Shown: piece after piece, positions 33,185 through 42,108 of the stretch
Layout: each line of letters opens with the position of its first letter
Numbering within the stretch: position 1 is the stretch's first letter
Origin: an uncultured Candidatus Saccharibacteria bacterium
GTDB taxonomy: Bacteria > Patescibacteriota > Saccharimonadia > Saccharimonadales > Saccharimonadaceae
Direction of reading: 5' to 3'
Length of the DNA: 53,758 nt
Assembly: GCA_948648655.1 (NCBI GenBank)
Contig: CAPKVJ010000007.1
Location: 1-53,758, forward strand
Notes under the pieces: model-generated
Told to the model about the DNA's origin: nothing
The model's database searches: none
What the model saw: the letters and a program-made list of their open reading frames with translations, nothing else
Translations under genes and position numbers: made by a program

Positions 33185-34528
33185 ATGGACGAAGATCCAA
33201 CGACAGCTGGTGGTGTAGGCGATGGAAACGCGCAGAACGAACCCGACCAGACAATACAAACAGCGTCAAACGAAGAAAACAGCAAAACTAGTAATCCTAC
33301 TCTTTCTGATCACGGCGCAGAACCACTCACTTTTGGCGGCCATGCCCCCAAGAGGATTAACCGCGAAGTTGACAGTAAACACGTCGATCACGATCTAAAG
33401 CTTAACACGGGAGAGAAAAAGAATCACGGCCCTGCCATTATTATTGGAATAGTTTTAGGTGTAATTCTTCTATTATTTGGTGGGCTAGCATTTTGGTTTT
33501 TCGCTATCTATAGCAATCCAGACAAAGTTGCTTTTGACGCCGTAGAACATTTTTTCGCCGCCGAAAACGTCAGCATGAATGGCGGGTTTTCGCTAATCTC
33601 GCAGGACGAAGACAGTCCATTTGAACTCGCGATTCTCCAACTCGAATCATCTTCCAAATCTTTGCCAAATTCAACCAAAGCCATTCTACTGGTCACGCCA
33701 AAGGATGCCGACGAAAGCGAAGCCATCCGACTTGAGCTTGGCACAGTGCAGCTTTCTGATGGGATCGCATATATTCAATTAAGCGGCATTATGGACGCAA
33801 TCGAAGCTGCTGGGCTAAATGAAGCCCTAGCAGAGAATATTCTTGATCTCGCCGAGGAAGTAGATAACGAGTGGTGGCAGATTTCTGTGCCTGATCTTCT
33901 CGCACATCTTGAAGCTCCATCCGACGAGGCTGACGCGTTGAATGGTATCTATACTTGTGCTGTCAACCTAGCATCACCAGAGAACTCCAATCGTCTTTCT
34001 CAAGCGGCTGGCGATTTATACCGCAGCAATAAGTTTGTCACGGTCGAGCCAGTCAAGTCTATCACTGATGCTAGTGGCGCTGGCGAAAGTACTCCCAATA
34101 GTGGCTACGCCTATTACGAAGTTGGACTTGATACTGTAGCTCTTGCTAGTTTCATCAATGCTCTGCCGTCGACCGAGATTGCCAATGAGTTTTATGATTG
34201 CTACAATTCAGCTATCGCAGATCTTGGTGGCGATAAGATAAATGCTACTGATTTTGACGAAGTCTCCAGCGATGATTTTGAAATACCAGAAGATACGCAT
34301 ATTTATCTTGAAATTTCAAAATTCAGCCATGAGCTGCGCAGTGTAACAATTGAGCAGGGAATGGACGGTACATCGTTCTCTGGCGGCATCTTGTTTACTT
34401 ATGCTACGGAAGCCGTCGAAGAGCCAGCGGATTATCGTCCAATTACTGATCTCATTGACGAAATTACTGAATTAATTAGCGAGCTATATCCACCAATTAC
34501 CATTGATGTTGATGAAGAGGATGAATAA
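33185..34528 (+). CDS. Bitopic surface protein of unknown family
   Basis: A 447-residue protein. The N-terminal ~80 residues are hydrophilic and probably cytoplasmic. A single TM helix follows (about 82-108, IIIGIVLGVILLLFGGLAFW). The large extracellular domain is acidic and rich in Ser and Ala, with two Cys pairs possible (TCAV, DCYN). The final residues VDEEDE are strongly acidic. No enzyme motif was seen. It ends right before the FtsA/PilM-like gene (stop TAA, then ATG with no spacing), so the two are probably co-translated and may act together. Confidence 0.7.
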   Translation: MDEDPTTAGGVGDGNAQNEPDQTIQTASNEENSKTSNPTLSDHGAEPLTFGGHAPKRINREVDSKHVDHDLKLNTGEKKNHGPAIIIGIVLGVILLLFGGLAFWFFAIYSNPDKVAFDAVEHFFAAENVSMNGGFSLISQDEDSPFELAILQLESSSKSLPNSTKAILLVTPKDADESEAIRLELGTVQLSDGIAYIQLSGIMDAIEAAGLNEALAENILDLAEEVDNEWWQISVPDLLAHLEAPSDEADALNGIYTCAVNLASPENSNRLSQAAGDLYRSNKFVTVEPVKSITDASGAGESTPNSGYAYYEVGLDTVALASFINALPSTEIANEFYDCYNSAIADLGGDKINATDFDEVSSDDFEIPEDTHIYLEISKFSHELRSVTIEQGMDGTSFSGGILFTYATEAVEEPADYRPITDLIDEITELISELYPPITIDVDEEDE

Positions 34529-35932
34529 ATGAGTCTACTAAAAAACATTAAGTCTGCAGCATCAGATAAACTCGCAAAGACCGGCAAGTCTATCCCAAAA
34601 GATGCCAAACCTGCTAGTGAACCTGACAAGAATCAGAAGCTTGACGCACTTTCTGAAATTTATGAGTCGCACGAAGATGAATTTGGGGCTAGTAATGTCA
34701 AAGATGACGATACTATTCTCGCTCTAGATATTGGTACGGAGTACGTCAAAGCTGTCATTGCCAAGCAAAATGCACATGGTGATCTCGATGTGATCGGTAT
34801 CGGACGTGCTCATCAAGGTGCCAGCAATATGTACTCTGGTGCTATCGCTGATATTCCAGCTGTTGTCGCAGTTTGTGAGCGCGCTTTGAGCCAGGCCGAA
34901 AAAATGTCCGGCACGACTAGCAAGCTGACTGTGGTTGGTATTGCTGGTGAACTTGTAAAAGGGAATACCAGCACGGTGAGGTATCGTCGCAAAAATGGCA
35001 ACAAGCCGCTTTCCGAACAGGAAATGGCGCTGATTATCAAACGCGTCCAAGACCGCGCTGGCGAGCGCGCTCGGCAAGAAATTGCCGACGAGACAAACAA
35101 CCCCAATGTTGAAGTGCGTCTGATAAACTCCGCTATCGTTAGTATCAATATCGATGGCTATAAGATTTCCAATCCCATTGGCTTCAAGGGAACGGATATT
35201 GTCATCCAGTTTTATACCGCTTTTGCGCCACTTGTACATATCTCTGCCATTGAAAAAGTCTGCGCCGAATTAAGCCTAGACTTATTGGCAGTCGCCGTCG
35301 AGCCTTTCGCAGTCTGTCGAGCTTGTCTAGGTGACGAATTAGACAATGGCTTCTCTGGAATCGTGATGGATATTGGTGGTGGGACAACAGACATCGCCGT
35401 TATCGATGATGGTGGAGTTGAAGGCACCAAGATGTTTAATATCGGTGGCCGTAGCTTCACTCATCAGATCGCCGAAGTTCTAGACGTCGACTTTGAGACG
35501 GCCGAGAAGTATAAACTTTCCATCAAAAACCCCGCCAAAGTACCCGCCGATGTCAAGGATAAAATGCTAGGTGCTATTCGGCGCAACCTTGCTGTTTGGC
35601 TCTCTGGTGTCGAAATTACTCTTGAGGAATTCAATCTTGATGACATGCTACCAAACAAGATTCTGCTTTGTGGCGGTGGTGCTGGCTTGAGCGAATTACA
35701 AGAGGTCCTTGCTACGACTGATTGGTTCAAAGGTCTACCTTTTTCTAGGCGACCAATCATCCACTTAGTCGAAAGCAGCGATATTCCTGGCATCAAAAAC
35801 CGGACAAAGGTCATACTTGACCATTCCTATGTCACCGCGTTGGGGCTACTGCGCGTCGCCCTTGATACGCTTGCTGGTGTACCGGAAGAAGACAATGTTA
35901 AATCGAAACTAGCAAGATTGTTGCAAAATTAA
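34529..35932 (+). CDS. FtsA/PilM-family actin-like ATPase
   Basis: A 467-residue actin-fold ATPase. A disordered N-terminal leader (about 1-60) precedes LALDIGTEYVKAVI (phosphate 1). VIGIGRAHQGASN, MYSGAIADI and AEKMSG are FtsA-like. DIGGGTTDIAVI (phosphate 2), NIGGRSFTHQIAE and LCGGGAGLSELQEVL (adenosine) follow. FtsA tethers FtsZ to the membrane, and PilM does an analogous job at the type IV pilus inner membrane. The C-terminal amphipathic helix typical of FtsA is not obvious, and no ftsZ or pil gene is adjacent, so the choice stays open. It is the second gene of its unit. Confidence 0.85.
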   Translation: MSLLKNIKSAASDKLAKTGKSIPKDAKPASEPDKNQKLDALSEIYESHEDEFGASNVKDDDTILALDIGTEYVKAVIAKQNAHGDLDVIGIGRAHQGASNMYSGAIADIPAVVAVCERALSQAEKMSGTTSKLTVVGIAGELVKGNTSTVRYRRKNGNKPLSEQEMALIIKRVQDRAGERARQEIADETNNPNVEVRLINSAIVSINIDGYKISNPIGFKGTDIVIQFYTAFAPLVHISAIEKVCAELSLDLLAVAVEPFAVCRACLGDELDNGFSGIVMDIGGGTTDIAVIDDGGVEGTKMFNIGGRSFTHQIAEVLDVDFETAEKYKLSIKNPAKVPADVKDKMLGAIRRNLAVWLSGVEITLEEFNLDDMLPNKILLCGGGAGLSELQEVLATTDWFKGLPFSRRPIIHLVESSDIPGIKNRTKVILDHSYVTALGLLRVALDTLAGVPEEDNVKSKLARLLQN

Positions 35933-35961
35933 CGGGAGGGGTAAGGCGCAAGGTATGCCAG

Positions 35962-36663
35962 TTATATCTTGCGCACTTCTGCCCACTCCCCCTCTTTTAG
36001 TCCCGCTAATTCATAACTACCAAACGTTATCCGTTTTAATCTTACTACTGTGTATCCCAGTGCCCCAAAAGTTCTTCGGATCTGACGATTTCGCCCTTCG
36101 CTCATATATACTCGCCAATTCTTCCTCGTATCATCCATTCTTTCCAGCCCCAATTTCGACACACCATCACCAATTTCTATGCCAAAATCAGTAATCTCTT
36201 GCTGGTGCAGCGGCTCCAGTGCTCGATCTAACTCTACTTCGTATATCTTTGTCTTGATAAATTTTGGATGGGTCATCCGAAAGGCAAAATCGCCATCATC
36301 GGTCAATAAAATCAAGCCCGAAGAGCCCTTGTCTAGCCTCCCCACCGTCTTCAGCCCTTGATACTTCTGGGGTAATAATTCATACACTGTTGGTACTCCC
36401 CCCTGTCGCTTACGCGAGCAGACATATCCGGTAGGTTTATTTAATGCAAGATAAGTATAGCCAGCAAAATCTGGCACCACATTCCCATTATAGCACACTT
36501 TATGTAACAAGTCAATACCACCGCCATCTGGAACTTCAATTCTTGCGCCCAAGTTAGCTTTTTTGCCGTCAACAGTTACTTTGCCTGCTACAATCGCATC
36601 ATCAGCCTCACGCCGCGAAATCCCCAATCTTTCGGCTAGAAATTTATTTAGTCGTACCTGCAT
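35962..36663 (-). CDS. rluB: RluB/RsuA-family pseudouridine synthase with an insertion
   Basis: Makes pseudouridine in ribosomal RNA. An N-terminal S4 domain (about 1-45: VRLNKFLAERLGISRREAD) is followed by the catalytic domain. LALNKPTGYVCS starts it, and the catalytic Asp is in VGRLDKGSSGLILLTDDG. LNYELDRALEP-like (VELDRALEP) and EGRNRQIRRTFGALGY complete the pattern. Between the S4 domain and LNKP is an extra segment of about 15 residues (GGGIDLLHKVCYNGNVV), encoded by a copy of the family promoter sequence (36487-36515). It starts 5 bp after the response-regulator stop, third in the kinase operon. Confidence 0.9.
   Translation of the reverse strand: MQVRLNKFLAERLGISRREADDAIVAGKVTVDGKKANLGARIEVPDGGGIDLLHKVCYNGNVVPDFAGYTYLALNKPTGYVCSRKRQGGVPTVYELLPQKYQGLKTVGRLDKGSSGLILLTDDGDFAFRMTHPKFIKTKIYEVELDRALEPLHQQEITDFGIEIGDGVSKLGLERMDDTRKNWRVYMSEGRNRQIRRTFGALGYTVVRLKRITFGSYELAGLKEGEWAEVRKI
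36487..36515 (-). promoter_or_regulatory. Family promoter sequence inside rluB
   Basis: On the coding strand TTGACT, 17 bp, TATAAT within AAAGTGTGCTATAATGG, in frame in the S4-catalytic linker. Confidence 0.7.
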
Positions 36664-36668
36664 TACGA

Positions 36669-37142
36669 CTACTGTACCTCACTCCCACGTATATCCAATC
36701 CCCCTAATTCGACTTCGTTTGCCACTGGAGCAGTATTCATTCCTACTCCGGTATTAATCGTGCCATCGGCAACGCGGTCGCCTAGTACGTCGTGTACCGC
36801 ATTCACTACATCTTCAATGCCGACTTGTGATTTTACCAGGAAACGATCCGCACCCAGATTCTCACCACGCATACGTTGGTCATCACTAGAGAGTGCTGTC
36901 ATCATAATCACTTTAATATCCTTTGTTTCTGGCGTACTACGCAAAATGTCTAGCATATCAAAGCCCGAAATTTTCGGCATCATGACATCTGAAATAATCA
37001 AATCCGGTCGTTCACGCACTGCGACAGCCAGCGCCTCCTCACCATCACCAGCCGACACAATGGTGTAGCCTTCGGCAGTTAATCTGATACTGTAAATTTC
37101 GCGAAGACTACTATCGTCCTCGACTAACATGATCTTACTCAT
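36669..37142 (-). CDS. Response regulator, receiver domain only
   Basis: A 157-residue CheY-like receiver. Acidic pocket E8-D9-D10, phospho-acceptor D52 in IISDVMMP, T82 in MMTALS and K104 in LVKSQ are all present. No DNA-binding or enzymatic output domain follows; the last ~30 residues are low-complexity (TGVGMNTAPVANEV). It must therefore act through protein contacts, such as with the partner kinase or a motility or surface machine. Its start overlaps the end of the kinase gene by 8 bp, fixing the pair as cognate. Confidence 0.93.
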   Translation of the reverse strand: MSKIMLVEDDSSLREIYSIRLTAEGYTIVSAGDGEEALAVAVRERPDLIISDVMMPKISGFDMLDILRSTPETKDIKVIMMTALSSDDQRMRGENLGADRFLVKSQVGIEDVVNAVHDVLGDRVADGTINTGVGMNTAPVANEVELGGLDIRGSEVQ

Positions 37143-38769
37143 GTGGACTCCTTTGATTAATTACTGGGTTCGCCGCCATTGGTGCTGCTTCCATTGTGGC
37201 ATCAGGTGTGTTTGTCATATCGATCGCCGGCACTGGTGCCTCTACTTGCTGAACCGCCTCTTGCGGTACTACTGGATTTGCCATCGGCTGCTGTACTGCT
37301 GTCGCTTGTGGCATTACTACTTGTGTTTGCGCTGCCGGCTGCACCGCTGTCATTTGTGCTTGCACTGGCTGCGCTACCATCTGTGGTTCTGCTGCCACTT
37401 GCGCCTGCGGCCACACTGTTTCAGCCATCGGCATTACCTGCTGTAGCTGACCTGCTGGTGCCACTGTATGCATCTGTTCGGTAGCCACACCTTGTATCGT
37501 AGGAATCTGCGCTGCCATCGCATTTGCCACAACACTTTGCCCTTCCTTAAAGGCCTTTACAGCTTGCTCATTATCATAAGCTGCCTTCCGCTTCTGATAT
37601 TCAGCGTTAGTCAATCTCGGTAAGCTCACAAAGAAAGTCGATCCATCGCCAAAAGAACTCTCTACCCATACGCGCCCATTCATCGCTTCGACGCGCTGCT
37701 TAACTAGATACAATCCCAAGCCCGTACCACCAATTTGTCTAGTTTGGGAGTTATCGACACGATAAAATTTCTGGAAAATATGAGCCGCGTCCTCTGGCGA
37801 AACCCCGATACCAGTATCCGTCACATTGATAACCACTTTATCGCCATCACCGCGCGCATTCACCCAGATCTCTCCACCTTCCGGCGTATATTTGATCGCA
37901 TTATCGATTAGATTATCCATAATTTCTTGCAAAAAGTTCAAATCAACTGATGCATACACAAGCTGCTCTACTTGCTTCGAGCCAGCCACTGGTGAATTCG
38001 TCCCAAAACTATATTTCAGATGTTTCTTCTGCATATCCTTTATCCGCGCATCCGACATCTCTTTGATAGTCGCTACAATATCTACCGGTACCGGACGTAC
38101 CTTTATGCGATCGTCTTCTAGCTTCGTTACGTCGAGCAAATCTCGAAACAAGTCACCAAGATGTTTGCTTGCCTTATGCGCTGCGTCAAGATACTGCCTT
38201 GCACGGTCGTCAATTGTCGCCGTCTGCGGATTTAAGGCTAATGCCAAATAGCCCTCAATCGAAGCCACCGGCGTCCGCATTTCATGACTCGCTGTCGAAA
38301 TAAATTCACTTTTGTCCTGCTCGTCCTTCAATTCCTTTGTAATATCACGAAAAGTAATAATTCGATTGTCATGTACGGATCCAGTCGGTATCAAACTTAG
38401 CGAAATTGCCGATCGATGCTCTCCCTGTGCCGCCACAAGTAAATATTCTCGCGCAGTGAAAGGTTCATTTGCTTGGAATGCCTGCACGAATGGGCTCCCC
38501 TCCGCTGCTAGCGGCATGCCTTCACCATTCTCCAGCCGTAGCACTACATCGTAATTTAAATTTATGACATCATCTGGCTTATTATAGCCAATCATCGTCG
38601 CCGCCGCTGGATTTGCAAAAATAATCACTCCTCGCTCATTCACCAATAATACGCCATCATTAATCGCATTTAATGTCAGCGCTGCCATAGCCGAATAATT
38701 ACCATTTACCGACGCAGGAGCAGTAGGGGTGGTAACCGTGACTTTTTTATTTCTATTGAACAAACTCAT
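37135..38769 (-). CDS. PAS-domain sensor histidine kinase
   Basis: A 544-residue cytoplasmic kinase. It has a PAS domain (about 28-148, NAINDGVLLVNERGVIIFAN), HisKA with H162 in ISTASHEMRTP, and HATPase with the N box DNLIDNAIKYTPEG, the G1 box DTGIGVS, the F box FQKFYRVD and the G2 box GGTGLGLYLV. A tail of about 130 residues, rich in Gln, Ala, Pro, Val and Met, follows. No TM helix is seen, so it senses an internal signal. ATG 38769 (MSLFNRNKK) is chosen because the -10 box at 38777-38782 ends 8 bp before it. Confidence 0.94.
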   Translation of the reverse strand: MSLFNRNKKVTVTTPTAPASVNGNYSAMAALTLNAINDGVLLVNERGVIIFANPAAATMIGYNKPDDVINLNYDVVLRLENGEGMPLAAEGSPFVQAFQANEPFTAREYLLVAAQGEHRSAISLSLIPTGSVHDNRIITFRDITKELKDEQDKSEFISTASHEMRTPVASIEGYLALALNPQTATIDDRARQYLDAAHKASKHLGDLFRDLLDVTKLEDDRIKVRPVPVDIVATIKEMSDARIKDMQKKHLKYSFGTNSPVAGSKQVEQLVYASVDLNFLQEIMDNLIDNAIKYTPEGGEIWVNARGDGDKVVINVTDTGIGVSPEDAAHIFQKFYRVDNSQTRQIGGTGLGLYLVKQRVEAMNGRVWVESSFGDGSTFFVSLPRLTNAEYQKRKAAYDNEQAVKAFKEGQSVVANAMAAQIPTIQGVATEQMHTVAPAGQLQQVMPMAETVWPQAQVAAEPQMVAQPVQAQMTAVQPAAQTQVVMPQATAVQQPMANPVVPQEAVQQVEAPVPAIDMTNTPDATMEAAPMAANPVINQRSPHE

Positions 38770-38776
38770 TATGTTT

Positions 38777-38809
38777 ATTTTAGCACAAGCCAAAATAATA
38801 TGCTATATT
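38777..38809. promoter_or_regulatory. Divergent leaderless promoters
   Basis: Minus-strand TAAAAT (38777-38782) serves the kinase ATG at 38769. Plus-strand TATATT (38804-38809) serves ATG 38818. Both lie 8-9 bp from their start codons without Shine-Dalgarno. Confidence 0.5.
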
Positions 38810-38817
38810 AAATGTAT

Positions 38818-40527
38818 ATGAATAAGGAAGTTATTTATTTGGAGCCGGAAGATGACATCACCGACATCTTGACCAAGCTCCAGCGGGCTGAACAAAAACT
38901 CGTGGCCCTTGTGCCACCCAAAAAAGCTGCCATGTTTCGTAGTGCGGTGAATATGAAACTAGTAGCACGCGCTGCCAAAGAAAGCAAAAAAATCGCGGTT
39001 ATCGTGACAGCTGATCCGGCTGTGGTCAAGCTAGCAATGGCAGCACAAATCCCAGTGGCCAAGACCTTGCAGTCTCGACCAGTCGTTCCTACTCCAGAAA
39101 TGGTTAAAAGTGCCGAAGAGGAGGAGCAGATTATCGACGAAGATTTGGCCGATGGTGACGCTTCGGACACTACAAAAGGTAAAAAACCTGACGCTAAAAC
39201 GTCCCCAGAGGCCTCTAAAACCGATTCTAAAGCTACCGCAGCAAAAAAAGGCGATGTTATCGACCTCAACGAAGAAAGCCTCGAAAATGACGCTAAAAAC
39301 GCCAAAAAAGATAAAAATAAGCCCGACAAGAATAAAAAAGTTCCCAAAATTGAAAAATACCGCAAATGGATTATCATTGGCTCGGTCGCGGCTGTCATCT
39401 TGATAGTTTTTGGCGTCTGGGCCTTTGTTTTTGCTCCCGCTGTCGATATCACCGTCGCCATGCATACTTCCTCTAGCAGTTTCTCTGAAGATGTCAGTTT
39501 CACCACCGATGAAGTTGCTGCCAACGTCGAAGAAGGTAAGTTTTTCGCCAAAAAATTGACCTATGAAGACAAATTTGAAGCCGATTTCACCGCCACCGGT
39601 CAAGAAGATCGTGGAGAGAAAGCAAAGGGAAGCATTCAAGTATCTTATACTCTCAACCAGACCGCGATCGATAATCACCTCCATAAAGGCTTCTCACTTG
39701 ATGTCCCAGCCGGTACAGAATTCACCGCAAATGGCCTCCGCTACCGTTCCACCAGCGGAGCGACCTTCAGTTGGGATGGCGAGATTCCGTCTGGGCAATG
39801 TAAGAATAGTAAGAGTTGTGAGTTAACCGCTACAGTCAATATAGAAGCCGTCAACTCAGGTTCAAACTATGATGTTGGTGCTAACGCTACATGGCAGAGC
39901 GGTATTGGCGGCGTCACTGCTAAGTCCAGCGGAGCTATCTCTGGCGGTACCACCAAAATGGTCACCATCGTTACCCAAGCTGACGTCAATAAAGCCGCCG
40001 AAGGTCGCGAATCAGAAGACGCTTCTGATGGTAAAGAACGCCTGATGGATCAAATCAGCGATGATGAGATTGCGATTGAAGCTAGCTATGCTACGGAAGT
40101 TGGCGACCTCAAATCTTCGCCATCTGTCGGTAGCGAAGCCTCTGATGGTAAGGCTCACCTCTCGGCTGTTACTACTTATTCCATCTATGTTCTCAAGAAA
40201 TCACAAGTCGAAGAATTCATCGATAAGAAAACTGAGCTCAGCGAAGATCAGCGCATTTATTCTATCGGCGAGCCATATTTCGAACGTTTTAATAATATCG
40301 ACGAAGGTGCTCGCATGAAAACGACCATCAAAGTTGGCCCAACCGTGACTGAAGATAATCTTATGGAACGTGTCAAAGGCCACAAGATTGGCGAGGTTCA
40401 GTCTCTCCTCCGCTCGATTAACGGTGTCAGCTCGGTTGACATAAAGCCATCTTATTTCTGGGTGACTTCTGTGCCCAAAGACGATAAGAAAGTCAAAATC
40501 GACCTCACAGTGGAGGATGAAGAATGA
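38818..40527 (+). CDS. CPR-type membrane protein, baseplate-J-like extracellular part
   Basis: A 570-residue bitopic protein. Residues 1-95 look like a small Rossmann-type fold (YLEPEDDITDILTKL ... KKIAVIVTADPAVVKLA). A long Lys/Asp-rich linker, one TM helix (about 187-210, WIIIGSVAAVILIVFGVWAFVF as its core) and a large beta-rich extracellular domain follow. The outer domain has stretches reminiscent of baseplate J-like proteins (AKGSIQVSYT, DVPAGTEFTANGLRYRS, NVGANAT-like DVGANATWQ). Proteins of this plan recur in CPR genomes; function unknown. Its stop overlaps the ATG of the ruvX-mltG gene (ATGA). Confidence 0.7.
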   Translation: MNKEVIYLEPEDDITDILTKLQRAEQKLVALVPPKKAAMFRSAVNMKLVARAAKESKKIAVIVTADPAVVKLAMAAQIPVAKTLQSRPVVPTPEMVKSAEEEEQIIDEDLADGDASDTTKGKKPDAKTSPEASKTDSKATAAKKGDVIDLNEESLENDAKNAKKDKNKPDKNKKVPKIEKYRKWIIIGSVAAVILIVFGVWAFVFAPAVDITVAMHTSSSSFSEDVSFTTDEVAANVEEGKFFAKKLTYEDKFEADFTATGQEDRGEKAKGSIQVSYTLNQTAIDNHLHKGFSLDVPAGTEFTANGLRYRSTSGATFSWDGEIPSGQCKNSKSCELTATVNIEAVNSGSNYDVGANATWQSGIGGVTAKSSGAISGGTTKMVTIVTQADVNKAAEGRESEDASDGKERLMDQISDDEIAIEASYATEVGDLKSSPSVGSEASDGKAHLSAVTTYSIYVLKKSQVEEFIDKKTELSEDQRIYSIGEPYFERFNNIDEGARMKTTIKVGPTVTEDNLMERVKGHKIGEVQSLLRSINGVSSVDIKPSYFWVTSVPKDDKKVKIDLTVEDEE

Positions 40528-42077
40528 AACTTATCGCCCTCGACGTAGGGACCAAGCGCATTGGAGTCGCTAAAGCCGACTCCAGTGTTCGCGTTGCCGT
40601 ACCTTATAGCGCGGTTGAGGTTGATGGCACCGAATTTGAAAAAATCGGTTCACTTGCGCGTGCATGGGATATCAACTGTTTTGTTTTGGGCTTGCCTCGC
40701 AATAATCAGGGCGAAGAAACCAAACAAAGTGCTTACGTGCGTCAATTCGCCAAACAGCTCAAGCATGCCATACCCGAAGCCAAAATCTGCTTCCAAGATG
40801 AAAGCCTTACCTCTGTCGAAGCCGAGAAGCGTCTGGGGAATCGTAAAAAAGGCTACAAAAAAGGCGACATCGACTCTGAAGCCGCTGCTATCATTTTGCA
40901 AGATTTTCTAGAGGAACATATGGGAAAAGACAAGACCAAGCCCAAAGCCAAGACCAAAGCCGCCACCGCTTCTCGCAATAGCGTAAAGGGTGCCAAACCC
41001 CACAAACATCGTTTTTTGACGGCTGCGATCGTTATCATCTTGCTACTTTGCGCTGCAGGTGGTGGAGCCTATGCTTTTTATGAGTACAATTTACAACCAG
41101 TCGAGCCAGAGTTAGATTGTAATAGCAACAAATGCACAGAGGTAACGTTCACCGTTAGTCCTGGTTCAGGTGTCAGTGATGTGGCTACTAACCTCAAAAA
41201 CGCTGGTCTGATTCGCAATGCACTTGTTTTTCAAGTATTTTATCGCCTAAATTACAACGGTGAGATCCTACAGACGGGAGATTTCGACCTCAATAAGTCA
41301 ATGACTCCGAGCGACATTATTGCTACACTAATTGATGGAAACGACCAAGTTTTTCGCCTCACTTTGCTGCCAGGAGCTACTGTAAGCGATTTTAAGGACA
41401 TCATGCTAGGATTGGGGTATGAGGAAGCTAAAATCGACGAAGCACTAGGTAAGGCTTATACGGGCGAATTTGACTGGATTTTTGAGGGTAAACCAGCCGA
41501 AGCCGGTCTCGAAGGCTATCTGTATGGCGAAACTTACGAGTTTTATGCCAGCGACCCTGTAGAGACGGTCATCGAACGTATGCTAACAGAATTTGCAAAC
41601 GTCGTTGAGCAAAATGGTCTCAAGGAGAAATTCGTTGCGCAAGGGCTGAATTTGTATCAAGGGATTAGCCTCGCCTCTGTTGTCCAAAAAGAAGCCAATA
41701 ACGCCACAGATTATGCCCGTGTTGCTCAAGTTTTTTATAATCGTATGCGCGAAGATATGAATTTAGGCAGCGATGTTACCGCGAAGTATGCCGCTGACCT
41801 CGTAGATCCCAATCGAGAAGTTTATACCGACAATACTGCGGTATTAGAGATCGATTCGCCTTACAATACCCGCAAAAACAAAGGTTTACCATATGGGCCA
41901 ATTTGTAATCCTGGAATCGAAGCTTTAATTGCTACTGCTACCCCTGATGAAGAATATACAAACTACTTATTCTTCTTGACAGGAGATGATGGTTTGATGT
42001 ATTATAGTGATACAGAGGAAGGGCATAGTAAGAATATTGAAGAACATTGTCAATCCCTCTGTAGTGTCGCCCTGTAA
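40524..42077 (+). CDS. RuvX (YqgF) - MltG fusion protein
   Basis: Residues 1-130 are a YqgF/RuvX RNase H-fold nuclease: ALDVGTKRIGVA with the first Asp, VLGLPRNNQGEE, FQDESLTSVEAE and DIDSEAAAIIL. RuvX is implicated in rRNA 5'-end maturation or junction resolution. From residue 133 there is a basic linker, a TM helix (about 172-192) and MltG, the lytic transglycosylase that cuts nascent peptidoglycan; the catalytic Glu is in ASVVQKEANN, and GLPYGPICNPG follows. Order and topology suit a cytoplasmic nuclease and an external MltG. An internal ATG at 40920 (MGKDKTK) with GAGGAA just upstream could give MltG alone. Confidence 0.9.
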   Translation: MKLIALDVGTKRIGVAKADSSVRVAVPYSAVEVDGTEFEKIGSLARAWDINCFVLGLPRNNQGEETKQSAYVRQFAKQLKHAIPEAKICFQDESLTSVEAEKRLGNRKKGYKKGDIDSEAAAIILQDFLEEHMGKDKTKPKAKTKAATASRNSVKGAKPHKHRFLTAAIVIILLLCAAGGGAYAFYEYNLQPVEPELDCNSNKCTEVTFTVSPGSGVSDVATNLKNAGLIRNALVFQVFYRLNYNGEILQTGDFDLNKSMTPSDIIATLIDGNDQVFRLTLLPGATVSDFKDIMLGLGYEEAKIDEALGKAYTGEFDWIFEGKPAEAGLEGYLYGETYEFYASDPVETVIERMLTEFANVVEQNGLKEKFVAQGLNLYQGISLASVVQKEANNATDYARVAQVFYNRMREDMNLGSDVTAKYAADLVDPNREVYTDNTAVLEIDSPYNTRKNKGLPYGPICNPGIEALIATATPDEEYTNYLFFLTGDDGLMYYSDTEEGHSKNIEEHCQSLCSVAL

Positions 42078-42108
42078 TAGGGGTAGCAAGGTGATGCTCT
42101 GATTTGTT

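Noticed and set aside
37202..37484. Overlapping ORFs opposite the kinase tail
   Set aside because: Long open frames here follow from the Gln/Ala/Val-rich repeat composition of the real gene; no start signals.
39031..39684. 217-codon minus-strand ORF opposite the membrane protein
   Set aside because: Shadow of a real gene with Lys/Asp-rich codon use; no ribosome binding site and no recognisable protein.
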